Numbered from the stretch's first letter, positions 17,734-27,060 are shown. The stretch: 64,000 nt of DNA from Gracilibacillus sp. YIM 98692 (GCF_010993965.1 NZ_WIXM01000001.1:248001-312000), one strand, 5' to 3'. Translations and numbers: made by a program. The notes: generated by a model not told the origin, from the sequence alone.

Positions 17734-18582
17734 ATGCAGTGGAACTGGCAGCAATCAAAAAGTTTACAACCTCTAAACAGAAGCAAACTACGAATATACT
17801 TAGGCACTAAATATTACCGGCTCAAGAGAATAATCGAATGGTATACAGATGATAAAAAATATGCTTCAACATTTGATGACAGCCTGTATCCTTTTCCAAT
17901 CAAACAACACCGAACATTACTGCGAAGGCAACTGAAAGATGTAGATATGTGGTATCAAGAAAACAAAATCGTTAATTTAAAAATCGCTATAAAGAACCTC
18001 AATGGAATCATTATTAGGCCAGGTGAAACCTTTTCTTATTGGAAGCTTATCGGACCGACTACAAAACGCAAGGGGTACACCAAAGGGATGGTGCTTCATT
18101 ATGGCACTTTTCAACCAGGAATTGGCGGAGGATTATGCCAACTTTCCAACCTCATCTACTGGATTACATTACATACACCTCTAACCGTGACAGAACGACA
18201 CCGTCACAGCTATGATGTCTTTCCTGATTCGATGCGGACACAGCCTTTTGGCAGTGGTGCTACTTGCGTGTATAATTATTTAGATTTACAAATTTTGAAC
18301 AACACCAAGAATACATTCCAGCTTTGTTTAAATGTGACTGAGAACCATTTGGTTGGAGAATGGAAAACATTGACACCTGAAACCATGACTTATGAAGTCT
18401 ATGAAAAAGAACATAAAATAACTCACGAGCATTGGGGCAGCTATGTACGACATAACACGATTTACCGTAAAGTTTTTAATGGTCAAAAGGAAATGATTGA
18501 TGATGAATATATTACGGAAAACCACGCTCTTATGATGTATAATCCACTTTTAGAGTATGAAGATGAAGCGGATATGTATTGA
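17734..18582 (+). CDS. VanW family protein
   Basis: A 282 aa protein. The start is the ATG seven bases after GGAGGC; an earlier in-frame ATG overlaps that site. The VanW core spans about residues 95-220: RPGETFSYW, a GPTTKRKGYTKGM loop, the signature GIGGGLCQLSNLIYW, then HRHSYDVFPDS. There is no signal peptide or G5 domain, unlike longer VanW proteins. VanW occurs in some vancomycin-resistance clusters, but its biochemical role is unknown and nothing here suggests resistance. Confidence 0.87.
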   Translation: MQWNWQQSKSLQPLNRSKLRIYLGTKYYRLKRIIEWYTDDKKYASTFDDSLYPFPIKQHRTLLRRQLKDVDMWYQENKIVNLKIAIKNLNGIIIRPGETFSYWKLIGPTTKRKGYTKGMVLHYGTFQPGIGGGLCQLSNLIYWITLHTPLTVTERHRHSYDVFPDSMRTQPFGSGATCVYNYLDLQILNNTKNTFQLCLNVTENHLVGEWKTLTPETMTYEVYEKEHKITHEHWGSYVRHNTIYRKVFNGQKEMIDDEYITENHALMMYNPLLEYEDEADMY

Positions 18583-18828
18583 AGATCGTTAAATGACCGT
18601 CCTGTTTCATGCTTTAATAAATTATCATAGATGCTGTATGAACACAATAGAACAGCTAAAAAAGAGGTGTCTACTAAAATTGAGTTTTACTCACGTACTT
18701 AAAATGAATGCCAACCCCTGTACAAATGAAAGACTTTTTACGACCACTTCATATCCTGGAAAACTTGTTTTTGATCGTAAAATTCATTTACCGACCAAAC
18801 GAGCCATTCCTCAATCGTCCATTTGGTC

Positions 18829-18958
18829 CTAATCTCTAAATAAGGAACGTAATTGTTGTTCAATCAATGTCAGAAATTGTTTTCCTTGTACTGACCATTT
18901 CTTCATTTGTCTCAACAATTAGTTCATACTTATTTCTCACTTGCTCTTTTAAATACAT
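18829..18958 (-). pseudogene. Decayed small gene (about 45 aa, one frameshift)
   Basis: On the minus strand an ATG opens a frame (MYLKEQVRNKYELIVETNEE) that shifts once near 18895 into KWSVQGKQFLTLIEQQLRSL and ends at TAG. Joined, they look like one small helical protein. No strong ribosome site remains. The rest of the 18583-18985 gap shows nothing I recognise. Confidence 0.4.
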
Positions 18959-18985
18959 GATTATTCATCCTTGTACATTACCTTA

Positions 18986-19480
18986 TTATATGTAATCGAA
19001 AACAAATAAATAAAAAATGGTACATAAAACAGAAAGAATTAAAGCTAATTTAGGTTTTAGAAAATGAAGACGAAGCATAGGGAGCATCACCATATAAAAA
19101 ATAAACGACCACCACAAGTTCCAATTATTATAATGAGTTAAAGCATGAAAATAAACCATAATTCCTTCTAATACAGTTAAAATAATAATCCATTTCAACA
19201 TATAGTAAATCTGTTTCATGAGCTTTTGGTTTTGATAATTCGATAAAAACACAAAAGTCAATAATGGATTAATAATAAATATATGTAGGGCATGAGCGAT
19301 ACTTTTATGAAGAAAATGTTTTTCAAAATCCCATAGGTGAAAGTGCTCATGTGATATGTATTCATATAAACAAGTGAAAAGTGCCATATATAGCAATGTT
19401 GGATAGTATCTCCCCCAATTTCCCCAATCCCCCCAGCGAAATGAAACGATGATAAGTCCAATTGATAAAACAAGATGCAT
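18986..19480 (-). CDS. CBO0543-like small polytopic membrane protein (short type)
   Basis: A 164 aa protein with about five membrane segments. It has an N-terminal RWGDWGNWGRYYPTLLYM motif and, near residue 120, HYNNWNLWWSFIFYMVMLPM. The protein at 20210 shares WGDW-x-x-W-x-x-YYPT and H-x-x-WNLWWS, and 26583 shares only the second motif in weaker form. AAGGGA precedes the ATG. It lies 140 bp after a long-type relative on the same strand. Confidence 0.6.
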   Translation of the reverse strand: MHLVLSIGLIIVSFRWGDWGNWGRYYPTLLYMALFTCLYEYISHEHFHLWDFEKHFLHKSIAHALHIFIINPLLTFVFLSNYQNQKLMKQIYYMLKWIIILTVLEGIMVYFHALTHYNNWNLWWSFIFYMVMLPMLRLHFLKPKLALILSVLCTIFYLFVFDYI

Positions 19481-19572
19481 AAATATATCCCTTCTTATGG
19501 ATCAAAATGTAGACTTTATCTAGTATGTTCCATTTTAAGTATTTTTATTGTAAAATTTGTAAAATTGAATTC

Positions 19573-19605
19573 AAAAAACGACTGCTCTCTTTTGGAGCAA
19601 TCGTT
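19573..19605 (-). terminator. Terminator of the gene at 19620
   Basis: On the minus strand AACGATTGCTC pairs with GAGCAGTCGTT (one wobble) around CAAAAGA, followed by six T, only about 15 bp after the stop. Confidence 0.8.
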
Positions 19606-19619
19606 ACCCATTAATGAAA

Positions 19620-20174
19620 TCATTTTACTGTCTTTGTCAGAATTACTTCATCCACTAACCACTTGATAAAAACCGCCTTTATAATATATATAGGTAAAGA
19701 ATATATATAGCGCCAATTTTCTAATTCATAGATTCCCAGCCAAACCGTTAATGGTTCAAAAATAAATGTAAAGATTATCGCCATAACAGTATTAGCGGCA
19801 ATAAACGTTTTCCATTTAGGAAAATACTGATATAAGGACATATGAGCAACAACTAGTATTCCTTGGTCAATGGCAATTAATCTTGGCATAATGTTTAACA
19901 ATTGATATGGATAGGACCAAAGATGTTGTTCTACCCCAAAATCATCCAACATTACAACAAGTATCGTTAATAATGCTCCAAATAACAGTATTTGGTGTAA
20001 CCTGCTTTTATCTACAAACCTCCACCAAATGATCCAAGGAATAAAAAGCACACATAAAAGCAACCACCATTGAAAAGTAAACAAATTATGTGATAACCAA
20101 TATTCTAACTTCATATCATTCAATTGTTGGTGGGCATTGCGTACCTGCTCGAAAGTGGGATATTTTTCAGTCAT
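19620..20174 (-). CDS. CBO0543-like small polytopic membrane protein (long type)
   Basis: A 184 aa protein with LEYWLSHNLFTFQWWLLL after a short N-terminal helix, five or six membrane segments, and ENWRYIYSLPIYIIKAVFIKW at the C-terminus. It is clearly paralogous to 14246 and more distantly to 27261. AAAAGGA precedes the ATG. It is 35 bp downstream of a short-type gene and probably in the same transcript, a pairing repeated at 26583/27261. Confidence 0.65.
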   Translation of the reverse strand: MTEKYPTFEQVRNAHQQLNDMKLEYWLSHNLFTFQWWLLLCVLFIPWIIWWRFVDKSRLHQILLFGALLTILVVMLDDFGVEQHLWSYPYQLLNIMPRLIAIDQGILVVAHMSLYQYFPKWKTFIAANTVMAIIFTFIFEPLTVWLGIYELENWRYIYSLPIYIIKAVFIKWLVDEVILTKTVK

Positions 20175-20209
20175 ATTATCTATTCCTTTTTACGATTATA
20201 TTATATCAT

Positions 20210-20716
20210 CTACTTCATATCACTTATGTTCACATCAAAGATATTGAGTAACGATAGGATAATGATACTAGACAAGAGCCAAGCTAACAGAGGCCGTTTG
20301 TGATGAATCGGTAAAATAATAAAAATAACACCTGTAAATAAAGCAGACCACCACAAATTCCATCCATTATGGTATGTAATAAACCCTAGCTGATTATTAA
20401 AATACTCAATACTAAAATATATTCCTACCCATAATAAAAACCACAAAGAACGTTTTTTCCATCCATTTGGGTACTTGCCTAAATATATTAAGACGGTAGC
20501 ACAGTAAGACACCAACATAGCTAAAATGGTAATGGTGGTATGGTTGGGTAAGATTAAATCATGAAATAACCACATTGATTCTTTATAGAGTAGAAAGTTA
20601 TATAAAAAATCTCCAGTTATAAAAAATAGAATGGTCGGATAATACTGTCTCCAGTGCCTCCAATCACCCCACTTCAATCCTGCTAAAAAATATAAAATAT
20701 TGATAAAAACATACAT
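20210..20716 (-). CDS. CBO0543-like small polytopic membrane protein (short type)
   Basis: A 168 aa protein with LKWGDWRHWRQYYPTILFF near the N-terminus and YHNGWNLWWSALFTGVIF near residue 120, and about five membrane segments. AAGGA lies upstream of the ATG. First gene of a short-long pair with 19620. Function unknown. Confidence 0.62.
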   Translation of the reverse strand: MYVFINILYFLAGLKWGDWRHWRQYYPTILFFITGDFLYNFLLYKESMWLFHDLILPNHTTITILAMLVSYCATVLIYLGKYPNGWKKRSLWFLLWVGIYFSIEYFNNQLGFITYHNGWNLWWSALFTGVIFIILPIHHKRPLLAWLLSSIIILSLLNIFDVNISDMK

Positions 20717-20893
20717 AAAACCAATCCTTCAAAGGTTATTGATATTTTATCTTCCCCAAAAAATTCACTTTAAATTCTTAAGAAGTTGAATTATCATTGA
20801 AAATCCTCATATTGTGGTGTTCATTAGTACATCAAAAAAAAGAGACTTAATTATAAGCCCCATTCTAGTGTTTCTTTTAAATTAAACATAATT

Positions 20894-21475
20894 TTAAATG
20901 TTTATTTCTTCCCCATCAAATTTAGTTAATGAAAACCCATTAAAGTCTTCATTGTAGGTTCCCTTATATTCTTTAAGAATTTCAATTGATACTTTCTCCC
21001 CTAGTTTTAATCCCTCCATTCCATCAGAACGCCAATGTACCCCCGCTGTATCACGGCCAAAGGCAATATTGGCAGCTAGTTTGTCTAACTCCCCTCCCAC
21101 CTTTAAAAGGGCTCCTTCGTAAGGTTGTAATGAAGTGCCATCAGAGCTAGCATCTACAAGGTTAGGAATGACATACGACTCATCAAAGAACGCTTTTAAC
21201 ATTGTAACTGCAGCCTCTGCCACACATGAGTGTCCTGCAGGATAGTGGGGTAATGCTTTAGAAAAGCTTCCAATTTTATTTTCATATATGTCTTCATCAC
21301 CGTTACAAGGATGGTTTACAGAATATGAAAATCTGTGCTGATTTAACACACTTCTTTCTCGAATTTTCATGTTCTTTATCCTACGCACTTGTGAAGATAA
21401 AGGCCCCACTTCACAAGAACGCTTTTCTTTTTTTAACTTGCGTTGAATTGGTTTTAACCTTCTCTTTCTTACCAT
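20894..21475 (-). CDS. Vanadium haloperoxidase/PAP2-like protein, apparently shortened by an internal deletion
   Basis: A 193 aa frame with a good GGAGGGGGG ribosome site. The N-terminal part is basic (RKRRLKPIQRKLKKEK) and ends at NKIGSFSKALPH. It is followed at once by PAGHSCVAEAAVTML and later FGRDTAGVHWRSDGMEG, the two C-terminal active-site motifs (GH for the catalytic His, then R...H). The first active-site motif (K...R of vanadium haloperoxidases) and the helices between are missing. My memory of relatives is a much longer protein in which SKALPH and PAGH are far apart. It is probably an inactive in-frame deletion remnant. Confidence 0.6.
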   Translation of the reverse strand: MVRKRRLKPIQRKLKKEKRSCEVGPLSSQVRRIKNMKIRERSVLNQHRFSYSVNHPCNGDEDIYENKIGSFSKALPHYPAGHSCVAEAAVTMLKAFFDESYVIPNLVDASSDGTSLQPYEGALLKVGGELDKLAANIAFGRDTAGVHWRSDGMEGLKLGEKVSIEILKEYKGTYNEDFNGFSLTKFDGEEINI

Positions 21476-21853
21476 TACATCCCCCCTCCTTTTACTGATA
21501 TGTTGTTTGTTAAAGGTATGTTATAGGCACAAAATATATTCAATTCTATCGCATCATAGGAATAATTTTCGTTCTTTTTTAAAAAAGTATTTGATACGAC
21601 GGTTCCATTTGATTCTTAGTATAGGGCTTACCTTCTCGTGTTTTAGAGCTAACAGTCCAAAAGTGCCTTCACTTACTCTGACAGTTATCCGTAAAATACA
21701 AAGATTACCATGAAAACACTATACTTAGAAGCTGAGCATTACATTCGTTGTTTCTATTTAGATTTAGTATAGTAGTGTCATAGTTATTTTTTGTAAGCGT
21801 TATTAAAAAGCGTAAGGTACGGTGTAACATGCAACAAGAAAAATACTAATAAC
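21476..21853. other. Intergenic region, nothing recognised
   Basis: About 380 bp between the divergent haloperoxidase-like and aldo/keto reductase genes. A 68-codon plus-strand frame exists at 21507 but has no ribosome site and unlikely composition. No hairpin with a T tract is obvious. Confidence 0.35.
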
Positions 21854-21867
21854 TGAAAACGCTTTTA
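21854..21867 (+). promoter_or_regulatory. Putative cre (CcpA) site upstream of the aldo/keto reductases
   Basis: TGAAAACGCTTTTA fits the first 12 positions of TGWAANCGNTNWCA well and is flanked to give a wider near-palindrome. It lies about 70 bp upstream of the ATG. Regulation by CcpA is inferred. Confidence 0.5.
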
Positions 21868-21935
21868 CAGAGATGGGTAATGTTAAAAGCAGCAGTATGA
21901 ATCGAGTTTTACAATCGTGAGAGGAGAAATATTGC

Positions 21936-22913
21936 ATGGAATATCAAACCATAGGCAGGACTGGTATTAAAGTTTCTAATCTTTGTTTTGGCACGATGTC
22001 ATTTGGAGGAATTGCTGATGAAGAAACATCATTCGCTATGTTCAATCGGTGTCGAGAGATGGGCATTAACTTTTTTGATTGTGCCAATGTTTACAACAAT
22101 GGCTTAGCGGAAGAGATTCTAGGAAAATGTATCGCGGACTGTCGGGATGATATCATCTTAACAACAAAGGTTTACGGAGCAATGAATAATGGCATCAATA
22201 ATAAAGGATTATCACGCAGGCACATGATGATGGCAGTAGAAGATAGTTTAAGAAGGTTAAAAACAGACCGGATTGAATTTTATTTTCTCCATGCCTTTGA
22301 TCCTGACACACCAATAGAAGAAACTTTACGAGCACTTGATGACCTTCAAAAACAAGGGAAAATTCTCTATCCTGCAGTTAGTAACTGGGCCGCTTGGCAG
22401 ATTGCGAAAGCTCTAGGGATTTCTGCAAAAGAAAGTTTAGCCCGTTTTGAATGCATTCAACCGATGTACAACCTAGTCAAACGCCAAGCTGAGGTTGAAA
22501 TTTTACCATTGGCTCAATCAGAGAATGTAGGCGTCATTTCCTATAGTCCGCTTGGCGGTGGATTGCTAACAGGAAAATATAATGCAAAACAAAAACCTAG
22601 TAATGGTAGATTAGTAGAACAAGATGGTTATCGTCGCCGCTACGGTGATCAGAGCAATTTTGATATTTCTGAACGCTTCATGCAATATGCAGAAGAACAA
22701 GGAGTCCATCCTGCAACACTAGCAGTAGCATGGGCAAAATCTCACCCTGGTGTGACTGCACCAATTATCGGTGCCAGGAACCTTGAGCAGCTGAAGCCGT
22801 CTCTTGCAGCATTGGAAATGGACATGACGGAAGAGCAGCGTAATGAAATTTCTAAGCTGTCAATTACACCACCTCCAGCTACAGACCGTTCAGAAGAAAT
22901 AACCAAACCATAG
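21936..22913 (+). CDS. Aldo/keto reductase (YhdN/GSP69-like)
   Basis: A 325 aa NADPH-dependent oxidoreductase of the TIM-barrel aldo/keto reductase family. The catalytic tetrad is visible: Asp and Tyr in [12 protein letters not shown] (about 46-57), Lys in [10 protein letters not shown], and His in FYFLHAFDP. The C-terminal [18 protein letters not shown] is the cofactor-binding end. GAGAGGAG precedes the ATG. It is the first gene of a two-gene operon with another reductase 16 bp downstream. Substrate unknown. Confidence 0.9.
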   Translation: MEYQTIGRTGIKVSNLCFGTMSFGGIADEETSFAMFNRCREMGINFFDCANVYNNGLAEEILGKCIADCRDDIILTTKVYGAMNNGINNKGLSRRHMMMAVEDSLRRLKTDRIEFYFLHAFDPDTPIEETLRALDDLQKQGKILYPAVSNWAAWQIAKALGISAKESLARFECIQPMYNLVKRQAEVEILPLAQSENVGVISYSPLGGGLLTGKYNAKQKPSNGRLVEQDGYRRRYGDQSNFDISERFMQYAEEQGVHPATLAVAWAKSHPGVTAPIIGARNLEQLKPSLAALEMDMTEEQRNEISKLSITPPPATDRSEEITKP

Positions 22914-22929
22914 AAGGAGTGTTTTATAT

Positions 22930-23808
22930 ATGTTAAAAAGAAAAATTGGCCGAATCGATTATGAAGGTTCTGCCGTAATGTTTGGTGCCGCGAGTTTAGG
23001 AAATGTGACACAGGAAGAAGCAGATAAGTCGATCACCTACGCATTAGATCATGGAATCAATCATTTTGATACAGCAGCAGATTACGGTGATGCCGAAATA
23101 CGTTTAGGTCCGATTATTAGTAAGGTTCGCAACGATATTTTTCTAGCAACCAAAACAGGACAGCGCACAAAAGAACAAGCAAAGGCTGAAATTTACCGTT
23201 CCTTAGAGCGAATGAAAGTCGATTCTGTTGATTTAATCCAATTACATGCAGTCGGTACAATCGAGGAGCTCGATAAATGTACAGCAAAAGGCGGCGCTTT
23301 AGAAGCTGCGATAGAGGCAAAAGAGGAAGGGATTGTCGGCGAAATTGGCATAACCGGTCATGGACATCAAGCGCCTGTTACGCATTTAGAGGCATTGAAG
23401 CGATTCCCGTTTGCGACTGTATTACTGCCGTTAAATTATTATATGTATTCATTGCCAGAATATAGAGAAGCTTTCGATGCCTTAATGGAAGAAGCGAATA
23501 AACAGAATGCAGCGGTAAGGGCGATTAAAGCAATCGCCAAAAAGCCATGGCAAGAAGAGCAAGAGCGGCGTTATGCTACTTGGTATGAGCCATTCGATCA
23601 ACAAGAAATGATCGATGCATGTGTCCACTTTATCCTTTCCTTCCCAGGATTAGCTGGTTTTGCAAGCGCTGGGGATGTCCATTTGTTCCCTAAAATTGTC
23701 GATGCTGTGGAGAGATATGGTTCCATGAATGATGAAGAAGCGGAGCGTATTTTAACCAACATTCCGGAATATACGACGATCTTTGGTGCACCAACGTCCA
23801 TTGATTAA
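22930..23808 (+). CDS. Aldo/keto reductase family protein (second of pair)
   Basis: A 292 aa protein of the short aldo/keto reductase branch. Asp and Tyr are in [13 protein letters not shown], Lys in [10 protein letters not shown], and His in LIQLHAVGT, so the tetrad is present. The C-terminal half departs from the usual NADPH-binding end ([20 protein letters not shown]), as in the subgroup often annotated only as aldo/keto reductase. AAGGAG precedes the ATG. Co-transcribed with the preceding reductase and ended by a strong terminator. Confidence 0.85.
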   Translation: MLKRKIGRIDYEGSAVMFGAASLGNVTQEEADKSITYALDHGINHFDTAADYGDAEIRLGPIISKVRNDIFLATKTGQRTKEQAKAEIYRSLERMKVDSVDLIQLHAVGTIEELDKCTAKGGALEAAIEAKEEGIVGEIGITGHGHQAPVTHLEALKRFPFATVLLPLNYYMYSLPEYREAFDALMEEANKQNAAVRAIKAIAKKPWQEEQERRYATWYEPFDQQEMIDACVHFILSFPGLAGFASAGDVHLFPKIVDAVERYGSMNDEEAERILTNIPEYTTIFGAPTSID

Positions 23809-23819
23809 TAATTTTAAGT

Positions 23820-23850
23820 AGGTTATCTCATTATGGGATAACCTTTTTTT
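23820..23850 (+). terminator. Terminator of the aldo/keto reductase operon
   Basis: AGGTTATC and GATAACCT form an eight-pair perfect stem around a nine-base loop, followed by a run of T, starting 12 bp after the stop. Confidence 0.9.
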
Positions 23851-24008
23851 ATAGCATTTTTTCTAAATTAACAAATATGGGCCAAAGTATGGAAAAATAG
23901 CCCAATATATTTGTCTAATTGTACATTCGAGCAAATTATGTATATACCATGCATTTTAAAATTCAACATGAAGCAGATCATGAAAGATCTGCTTCATGGA
24001 ATAGGTGA

Positions 24009-24119
24009 TTAATAACCACCGTATCCGCCACCAACGTATGACGTTCCGACGATGATAAGAAGGATAAACAACACAACAATCAACGCAAATCCTGCACCAT
24101 GACCATATCCTCCACTCAT
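24009..24119 (-). CDS. YjcZ family mini-protein (sporulation-associated type)
   Basis: A 36 aa protein: Gly/Tyr-rich N-terminus ([12 protein letters not shown]), one hydrophobic helix ([16 protein letters not shown]), and a C-terminal VGGGYGGY tail. This is the standard YjcZ layout, usually expressed in sporulation. AAAGGGGGTG lies upstream of the ATG. Too short for most gene callers. Confidence 0.85.
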   Translation of the reverse strand: MSGGYGHGAGFALIVVLFILLIIVGTSYVGGGYGGY

Positions 24120-24473
24120 AACTTTAGCACCCCCTTTTTTTCGAGGCTACTAAAGTGTATGCAAAATAACAGGAAGTGGGTAGACATATAAAACAGATAA
24201 ACAGCCTTTTTTGCTAATGACTCATCAATACGTAGAGGATAATACTTTAAGTTATGTAAAGAATGTACTTTTGAAACGGCAAGAGTTTATTTCATACACC
24301 ATACGAATTGACTGACTTTAAGTCGATTCTCTTTCCTTTCCAACGATTTTCCAAAACTATGTTCAAGCTCTGTTATGGTCTTAAATCTATTCTCAATTGA
24401 TGATAAAGAAACACATAATATTGGCACCAAAGTAAATAATACTTAGAAAATATATTTTGGAGTGTGGACTTAC
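24120..24473. other. Intergenic region with one hairpin
   Basis: About 350 bp between divergent units. The only structure I see is an imperfect hairpin (GAATTGACT with AGTCGATTC) at 24305-24329, without a T tract. Promoters of the flanking genes must lie here but are not obvious. Confidence 0.35.
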
Positions 24474-25253
24474 TTGATAGAAAATACAGCTGTTCGGCGT
24501 CAAAGAGCGTATATTTCTGAATTCGGAACAACACTGCTTCATTTAAAAAATCCTTGGATTGTTGCCTTCTGGTCTTTTGCATTTCCTGGTTGTGGCACTC
24601 TTATGCAAGGCAGAGTGGCGAAAGGACTGATTCTCATTTGCTGGGAGTTGATTATAAATACAAATTCCAGGATTAACCTTTCTATCATGTATAGCTTACT
24701 AGGACAATTTGATATGGCCATACAAGTCATTAACACTCGATGGTTTCTTTTGTATGTTGCGTTATATGTTTATGCGCTCTGGGATAGTTATCGCGGGGCA
24801 GTGGATTTAAATAAACAATACATTCTAGCTGACCGAGAAGATGTTTTAATAAACCCTTTTACCATTAAAACGCTCGACACCAATTATTTAGACAAGAGAA
24901 GCCCTTGGTTGGCTACTGTACTTTCTGTTCTATCACCTGGATTGGGTCATTTATATGTTCATAAGGTCATGACAGGGCTATTTTTCATTGCATGGACAAT
25001 CTTAGTGATTTATATATCAAAGACATTACCAGCCGTACATTATACGTTTACTGGAAATTTCGGACTAGCAACATCCATTGTGAACATGCAGTGGCTCATG
25101 TACCTTCCATCCATTTATGGCTTTGTGATTCACGATTCCTACATAACTAGTGTCGAATATAACAAACTAACTAAAAAAGCACAGTCGAGATATTTGCGTG
25201 CCAATTATCAACGTCTCGACTTCCAAAAGCCAATGAGAGGTGTACGGTTATGA
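24474..25253 (+). CDS. Membrane protein built of two repeats (first paralogue)
   Basis: About 259 aa from a TTG 11 bases after TTGGAG; a GTG 12 bases earlier overlaps that site. Two units of about 90 residues align: NPWIVAFWSFAFPGCG...NTRWFLLYVALYVYALWDSYRG and SPWLATVLSVLSPGLG...NMQWLMYLPSIYGFVIHDSYIT. Each has a PG-x-G turn, a basic residue and Gly-Leu-rich helix, and an N-x-x-W-x-x-Y helix. Its stop overlaps the next start (ATGA). Function unknown. Confidence 0.65.
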   Translation: MIENTAVRRQRAYISEFGTTLLHLKNPWIVAFWSFAFPGCGTLMQGRVAKGLILICWELIINTNSRINLSIMYSLLGQFDMAIQVINTRWFLLYVALYVYALWDSYRGAVDLNKQYILADREDVLINPFTIKTLDTNYLDKRSPWLATVLSVLSPGLGHLYVHKVMTGLFFIAWTILVIYISKTLPAVHYTFTGNFGLATSIVNMQWLMYLPSIYGFVIHDSYITSVEYNKLTKKAQSRYLRANYQRLDFQKPMRGVRL

Positions 25254-26014
25254 AGCAAAATGCTTTTTCACGATATTCAAGGGCTTATCTGTCTGAATTC
25301 ACCACGAATCAACTCCATTTAAGAAACCCTTACCTTGTTGCATTGTGGTCTTTCCTCGCTCCAGGATTAGGGAATCTATTGCAAGATCGAAAAATCAAAG
25401 GATTAATTCTTATTTTATGGGGGGTACTTGTCAATAATTGCGCAAAAATCAATCTCGCAATGTGGCACTCCTTCACAGGTAATTTCCATTTAGCTAAGCA
25501 CGTCATTGATACGAGGTGGCTGCTTCTTTATATTGCAGTATATGTATATTCGGCATGGGAGGCTTATCGAGGAACGGTGGACATGAATAAACGATATATT
25601 CTAGCTGACCGAGAAGACGCACCTATTAAACCGTTTATTATTAAAACATGGGATCTGAACTATCTAGATAAGCGTAATCCATGGGCAGCCGCAGCATGGT
25701 CCTCTTTCATGCCAGGACTCGGTAAATTGTACTTGCATAAAATCATTATAGGTTTGTTTTTTGTTGCTTGGACGATTGTTATCATGTATTTTTCACATGG
25801 CTTGCAGGCCATACACTTAACATTCATTGGCGATTTTATTCATGCGAAAGAGATTATAAATATGCAATGGTTTCTTTATGTTCCTGCAATTTACGGATTT
25901 CAGATTTATAGTTGTTATGTTTCTGCGGTGGAATACAATAATTTATTTGAAAAAGAACAGTCCAAATGGTTAAGAGACAATTATCAAAAAAATGGATTTA
26001 AAATGCCGATATGA
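25250..26014 (+). CDS. Membrane protein built of two repeats (second paralogue)
   Basis: A 254 aa paralogue of the preceding protein with the same two-unit plan: RNPYLVALWSFLAPGLGNLL...DTRWLLLYIAVYVYSAWEAYRG, then RNPWAAAAWSSFMPGLGKLY...NMQWFLYVPAIYGFQIYSCYVS. Both proteins share a central linker MNKRYILADREDAPIKPF. The ATG overlaps the preceding stop, so translation is coupled and a hetero-oligomer is plausible. No enzyme motif seen. Confidence 0.65.
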   Translation: MKQNAFSRYSRAYLSEFTTNQLHLRNPYLVALWSFLAPGLGNLLQDRKIKGLILILWGVLVNNCAKINLAMWHSFTGNFHLAKHVIDTRWLLLYIAVYVYSAWEAYRGTVDMNKRYILADREDAPIKPFIIKTWDLNYLDKRNPWAAAAWSSFMPGLGKLYLHKIIIGLFFVAWTIVIMYFSHGLQAIHLTFIGDFIHAKEIINMQWFLYVPAIYGFQIYSCYVSAVEYNNLFEKEQSKWLRDNYQKNGFKMPI

Positions 26015-26041
26015 TGAAACAAAGAGAAAGGATGAGGATAT

Positions 26042-26521
26042 ATGTACATCATTGCATCCTTTGAACAATCCACTTCTTTGGAGTTAGCAATCTCAGCTTT
26101 AGAACAGGAAGAAATAACCAAAAGTCAAATCCTTGCGATACCACTTGATAAGAGAACAGAAAAAAGAAAATTATTTGATACCATTCACCGAGCTGATGGA
26201 TTCAGCTTGTTTGATGTAGCAGCAGTGCTTGGTACATGTGGTATGCTTTTAGGAGCCATTTACGGAATGGTGTTAGAATGGGGACCCATTTTGTGGGGAC
26301 TTATCGGACTCATAGCCGGGCTTTTGTTAGGTTATTTGCTGAAAATGTTGTTTGTGAAAAAACAAAACAAAAAGGCAATAAAACAAAGCAGCGAAACAGA
26401 AGTGTTTCTTATGATACATTGTACCGATGATCAAAGAGAGATGGTGGAAGGTATTCTTTGGGACAATATGGCGTTAGGCGTCGCTAAACTAAAAGATGAA
26501 GGGGTACAGCCAAAAAATTAA
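26042..26521 (+). CDS. Membrane protein with an N-terminal stress-protein-like domain
   Basis: A 159 aa protein. An N-terminal MYIIASFEQSTSLELAISAL fold (about 1-40) is followed by a Gly-rich double membrane hairpin (about 62-105) and a C-terminal soluble strand-helix region (EVFLMIHCTDDQREMVEGIL). The layout resembles small general-stress membrane proteins with a split ferredoxin-like domain. It follows the duplicated membrane proteins by 27 bp with its own AAAGGATGAGG, so it is third in that operon. Function unknown. Confidence 0.55.
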   Translation: MYIIASFEQSTSLELAISALEQEEITKSQILAIPLDKRTEKRKLFDTIHRADGFSLFDVAAVLGTCGMLLGAIYGMVLEWGPILWGLIGLIAGLLLGYLLKMLFVKKQNKKAIKQSSETEVFLMIHCTDDQREMVEGILWDNMALGVAKLKDEGVQPKN

Positions 26522-26582
26522 GATCGGGGTAACATTATATTGATAAAAGAAGCTTTACCTTGTACAAAGGAGGTTTGGGTAA

Positions 26583-27038
26583 TTGCTATTCGTAACGATT
26601 GTAACCATACTTTTAGTTATTATTGCTTGGTTTATGCCCAAACGTTTAACTAGAACAGAGATCTATATTATTTTTTTTACTGTCTCCTATATAGAAATCA
26701 TATCTGACGCTATTTTTGGAAACATTATGGATTTGTATTATTTTGGTGGCGGCGAAGAAATTAGCCTTGAAGTATTATTAATAAAGGTTATAATGGCACC
26801 GATGTACGGAATTATCTTTTTAAATTATATGCCTGAAAGAAGAAGTCATTTTATCATTTACTGGCTTGTTTGGGTAGCCTTTTCTACCTTTTACGAATGG
26901 TTAACAATTGTTTTTGGATACTTAACCTATAAAAATTGGACCCTTTGGTACTCCGCTTTATTTTACCTGGCAGCAATCCCCTTTTTTAGATGGCATTTTT
27001 ACTTTATTAGAAAGGGATTGTGTTGGAAGGAGAAATAG
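26583..27038 (+). CDS. CBO0543-like small polytopic membrane protein (short type)
   Basis: A 151 aa protein starting at TTG eight bases after AAAGGAGG. It has about five membrane segments, with KNWTLWYSALFYLAAIPFFRWHF near the C-terminus, comparable to WNLWWS in the short-type proteins at 18986 and 20210. It is about 60 bp after the preceding operon and could be read with it. A long-type relative follows at 27261. Confidence 0.58.
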   Translation: MLFVTIVTILLVIIAWFMPKRLTRTEIYIIFFTVSYIEIISDAIFGNIMDLYYFGGGEEISLEVLLIKVIMAPMYGIIFLNYMPERRSHFIIYWLVWVAFSTFYEWLTIVFGYLTYKNWTLWYSALFYLAAIPFFRWHFYFIRKGLCWKEK

Positions 27039-27060
27039 ACTATTTATGGATAGGTCCTAA

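Noticed and set aside
17734-18582. VanW as evidence of a vancomycin-resistance cluster.
   Set aside because: No vanH/A/X, vanY or two-component genes nearby; stand-alone VanW proteins are common.
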